7,050 bases of DNA from an uncultured Rikenella sp. GTDB taxonomy: Bacteria; Bacteroidota; Bacteroidia; Bacteroidales; Rikenellaceae. Positions 4,902-7,050 of the stretch are shown here, piece after piece (positions within the stretch are counted from its first letter, which is position 1; each line of letters opens with the position of its first letter). The stretch spans positions 1-7,050 of the forward strand of contig CAJTNK010000100.1 in assembly GCA_910577885.1 (NCBI GenBank), in the 5' to 3' direction. Made by a program: the position numbers and the translations under genes. The notes below the pieces were generated by a model, which worked only from the letters and a program-made list of their open reading frames with translations, ran no database searches and was not told the DNA's origin.

Positions 4902-6665
4902 CTAATGTTTCCGCCGAGTGTGGTCACGCCGCGGGGCAAAATCCGACCGACCCTCTCTCCTCGGACGACCCGACGAACGACCCGAGCGATCCGCCGCAGA
5001 GGCCCGCCGCCCTCCGTTTCCTTTGCCGCGACGATAATCACCGCCACGATCCTGTACGCCATTCGGATTGCGATCGCTCTTCTTCTCCGACTCCTTGGCC
5101 AGCTTCACCAACGGACGATCGTCGTTGGCCAGCTCGCGCAACGAGTTGAGCTTCTTCATCGCCGCCTCGGCATCCCGGAACGGGATACTGGCAAACGAAA
5201 ACTCTTCCATGCACTTCACATCGTCGATCTTCTGCTGCGGAATCCCGCACTCACGCGACAGCAGCTCGACGATCGTCTTCGGCCGATAGCCGTCCGCCTT
5301 GCCCAAACCGATGAAAAGACGCGCCGTACCACGCCGATCCACATCGATCCGCCGAATCTCCGGATAGCTGCTCTCGTCCAACTCGTTCTTGAACGCCAGC
5401 CGCATCAACGCCGCCAAAGCCACCTCCGGATCCAGCTCCGCCAACAGCTCCCGGGCAATCTCGTCGTAGTCGGCATACGTCTCGTTTTCGACAATCTCCG
5501 CCAACTCGTCCTTGATCTTGAGCTTCTTCATCTCCACAATGTCATGCCCCGTCGGCAGCGTCTCCTTGCGGATCTCGGTCTTGACCTGCCGCTGCATGTA
5601 CATGAACTGCCGATTTTCGGCCGGCGAAATGAACGTAATGGCCGTTCCCTCGCGCCCCGCACGACCCGTCCGGCCGATCCGGTGGACGTACGACTCCGGA
5701 TCCTGCGGCAGCGAGTAGTTGATGACATGCGTGAGGTTCGTCACGTCGATCCCCCGCGCAGCCACATCCGTGGCCGCCAGAATCGTCGCCTGCCGCTTCT
5801 TGAACTTCCGCAGAATCTTCTCGCGCTGCGCCTGCGACACATCGCCGTGCAACCCCTCGGCCGCGTATCCCCGCTCCAAAAGATTGTTGACCAGCTGATC
5901 CACAGCCACTTTCGTCCGACAGAAGACAATCCCGTAAAAGTCGTTCTCGACGTCGATAATCCGCGTCAAGGCATCGAATTTATCGCTCTCCCGCACCTCG
6001 AAATAGATCTGGTCGGTGAGGTCCGTCGTCGCCTGCTTCATCTCGACCCGCAACACCTCGACATCGTGCATATACTTCTTCGAGAGACCCGCGATCCGCT
6101 CCGGCATCGTCGCCGAAAAAAGGAAAATCCGCCGTTCGTCCGGCGCATGGCTCAGAATCTCGTCCACATCGTCGATAAAGCCCATGTCGAGCATCTCGTC
6201 CGCCTCGTCGAGCACCAGCCATTTGAGGTTCGACAGGTCGAGCGTCCCGCGCCGCAAGTGGTCCAAGATTCGCCCCGGCGTCCCCACCACGATATCCACC
6301 CCGCTTTTCAGCCGCCGCAACTGTTCGTTCATCGCCGCACCGCCGTAGATCGGCGTCACACGCAGGTCGTTCTTGCGGAACGACTGTATTTCGTCGTTCA
6401 CCTGAATGGCCAGCTCGCGCGTCGGAGCGAGGATCAACGCCTGCACGCTCTTCTTTTCGGGCACGAGCTGCTCGACGATCGGCAGCCCGAATGCTGCCGT
6501 TTTACCGGTTCCGGTCTGTGCCTGAGCGATGACGTCGTTTCTGTTCTCGAGCATCACCGGAATGGCGAGGCGCTGGATCGGTGACGGAGTCTCGAACCCC
6601 TTGGCGGCCAACGCTTCGAGCGTCCGCTCCGAGAGGCCGAGTTCCTTGAATTCTTCTAAAATCAT
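4902..6665 (-). CDS. deaD: DEAD-box ATP-dependent RNA helicase with DbpA-type RNA-binding domain (DeaD/CsdA-like)
   Basis: A 587-residue cytoplasmic RNA helicase that unwinds short RNA duplexes using ATP, likely in ribosome assembly, mRNA turnover or cold adaptation. RecA domain 1 shows the Q motif (Phe6 to Gln31), motif I AQTGTGKT (49-56), Ia PTREL (81-85), Ib TPGR (129-132), II DEAD (153-156) and III SAT (184-186). Domain 2 shows VFCRTK (247-252), V DVAARGID (300-307) and VI HRIGRTGR (328-335). Residues 445-510 form a DbpA-like RRM, opening with ARLFIGLGKADGY. From 525 the tail is Arg/Gly/Lys-rich and probably disordered, giving extra RNA affinity. All catalytic residues are intact. The start at 6665 precedes the Q motif directly and follows an A-rich unstructured leader; the upstream in-frame extension to 6980 is Arg-rich noncoding-type sequence. 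A strong terminator follows, so it is probably monocistronic. The symbol rests on domain order; RhlE- or DbpA-type naming is possible. Confidence 0.95.
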   Translation of the reverse strand: MILEEFKELGLSERTLEALAAKGFETPSPIQRLAIPVMLENRNDVIAQAQTGTGKTAAFGLPIVEQLVPEKKSVQALILAPTRELAIQVNDEIQSFRKNDLRVTPIYGGAAMNEQLRRLKSGVDIVVGTPGRILDHLRRGTLDLSNLKWLVLDEADEMLDMGFIDDVDEILSHAPDERRIFLFSATMPERIAGLSKKYMHDVEVLRVEMKQATTDLTDQIYFEVRESDKFDALTRIIDVENDFYGIVFCRTKVAVDQLVNNLLERGYAAEGLHGDVSQAQREKILRKFKKRQATILAATDVAARGIDVTNLTHVINYSLPQDPESYVHRIGRTGRAGREGTAITFISPAENRQFMYMQRQVKTEIRKETLPTGHDIVEMKKLKIKDELAEIVENETYADYDEIARELLAELDPEVALAALMRLAFKNELDESSYPEIRRIDVDRRGTARLFIGLGKADGYRPKTIVELLSRECGIPQQKIDDVKCMEEFSFASIPFRDAEAAMKKLNSLRELANDDRPLVKLAKESEKKSDRNPNGVQDRGGDYRRGKGNGGRRASAADRSGRSSGRPRREGRSDFAPRRDHTRRKH

Positions 6666-6693
6666 GTGTTTGTTTTGTTCTGTGTGTAAAGGC

Positions 6694-6737
6694 GATCCGT
6701 CGACCGCCCGATTTCGGGGCTCTCGCCCGGACGGATC
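6694..6737 (-). promoter_or_regulatory. Hairpin just upstream of the helicase start
   Basis: GATCCGTC (6694-6701) and GACGGATC (6730-6737) are perfect 8-bp complements. The 28-nt interior can fold again: CCCG (6707-6710) with CGGG (6715-6718), or that CGGG with CCCG at 6726-6729. On the helicase mRNA the base of this stem lies 28 nt before the ATG. It could modulate translation of the helicase, for example with temperature or by feedback from the helicase itself; that is inference. Confidence 0.45.
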
Positions 6738-6847
6738 CTGAAAATATCCGACTCTCAGCGGCTGGCCCGAGCACTCCCACGAAGTGCAACTATCCGGCGA
6801 CTCCCTTGCCCCCCGACGCCCGGAAACCGCGATCGAAGGTCGCACGC

Positions 6848-6912
6848 CCCGGAGCCACCCCCGGCGACGGCGCCACCTCGACTGGCTCGGTTTTGCCCGC
6901 GCTGGCTCCGGG
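6848..6912 (-). promoter_or_regulatory. Inverted repeat with two competing arms in the helicase leader
   Basis: CCCGGAGCCA (6848-6857) is perfectly complementary over 10 bp to TGGCTCCGGG (6903-6912). A second TGGCTC at 6883-6888 can pair with the same GAGCCA (6852-6857) over 6 bp, so the two pairings exclude each other. If transcribed as part of the helicase leader this could be a two-state switch, but it could also be chance in GC-rich DNA. Confidence 0.35.
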
Positions 6913-6947
6913 ACGCGGCATCTCTGCGGCCTACGGCGAACCATCAG

Positions 6948-6981
6948 CAAAGAAAATCGCTTTCGGGCGCGGGGTGACAAA
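6948..6981 (-). promoter_or_regulatory. Weak candidate promoter for the helicase gene
   Basis: On the minus strand TTTG (6978-6981) is followed after 22 nt by TTTCTTTG (6948-6955), which matches the Bacteroidota -7 consensus TAnnTTTG except at the second position. The spacing is slightly long. Transcription from here would give a leader of about 275 nt that includes both inverted repeats. No better box is seen closer to the start. Confidence 0.3.
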
Positions 6982-7050
6982 GGCTCGCGCGACCCAAAGG
7001 GCCTCAGTTCCCCGGCTGCCGCACCGCTCGTGGCCTCCCATACCCGCCGC

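Larger units (their letters stand above)
6666..7050. other. Gene-free region upstream of the helicase, probable structured leader and promoter
   Basis: I see no convincing protein gene in these 385 nt on either strand. The 30 nt before the helicase ATG are A/C-rich with no Shine-Dalgarno sequence, typical of Bacteroidota start regions. Further upstream are several inverted repeats: 6694-6737, 6771-6787 (GCACT arms) and 6848-6912, then a weak promoter-like pair near 6948-6981. Beyond 6981 nothing can be assigned. Confidence 0.5.

Noticed and set aside
4872..6584. A 570-codon open frame on the plus strand opposite the helicase gene
   Set aside because: It is antisense to a helicase with every DEAD-box motif intact, its translation is rich in Arg, Leu and His with no recognisable domain, and its start overlaps the terminator stem. 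High GC content keeps such frames open.
6666..6980. N-terminal extension of the helicase by 105 residues
   Set aside because: The extension is Arg/Ser/Pro-rich, has no domain, and would place translated sequence across the inverted repeats. Helicases of this type start just before the Q motif, as at 6665.
6931..7041. A 36-codon minus-strand frame starting with MGGHERCG
   Set aside because: It is too short and has no recognisable domain, no start signal and no partner gene. It also overlaps the candidate promoter, so I cannot support it as a gene.

Overview
The window looks like chromosomal housekeeping DNA from a GC-rich member of the Bacteroidota, most likely a Bacteroidales organism of the Rikenellaceae/Alistipes type. 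Three things point there: near-consensus Bacteroidota -7 boxes (TAnnTTTG type) instead of sigma70 hexamers, A-rich leaders with no Shine-Dalgarno sequence before several starts, and the protein families present. The genus is an inference; no rRNA or other marker is in view. I see no transposase, integrase, phage gene, CRISPR array or tRNA.

Layout. Positions 1-2227 (minus strand) hold two adjacent M16-family (insulinase/pitrilysin-like) genes. The upstream gene (983-2227) carries the zinc site; the downstream one (1-927, cut by the window edge) has lost the zinc site but keeps the Arg/Tyr substrate-binding pair. This is the arrangement of a heterodimeric M16B peptidase with a split active site. 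A 200-bp divergent intergenic region (2228-2427) separates them from a small plus-strand thioredoxin-like gene (2428-2808). After a 189-nt gap with its own promoter-like box and a hairpin comes a 464-residue fold-type III PLP decarboxylase (2998-4392), probably the arginine decarboxylase-like enzyme of Bacteroidota.

That gene converges on a minus-strand DEAD-box RNA helicase (4902-6665) with a DbpA-type RNA-binding domain and a basic tail. The convergent intergenic region (4393-4901) is the most unusual part. It holds degenerate copies of a repeat in direct and inverted orientation, with a compensated stem change between copies, a near-perfect 18-bp hairpin and several GC-rich hairpins. It ends in a textbook intrinsic terminator for the helicase. 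The 385 nt upstream of the helicase (6666-7050) show no convincing gene. They contain several inverted repeats, including two arms that compete for one partner, so they may be a long structured leader.

The genes do not form one pathway: peptide processing, thiol redox, PLP-dependent decarboxylation (polyamine or amino-acid metabolism) and RNA remodelling sit side by side. I found no clear new defence or mobile system. The best leads are the mosaic intergenic repeat and the structured helicase leader.
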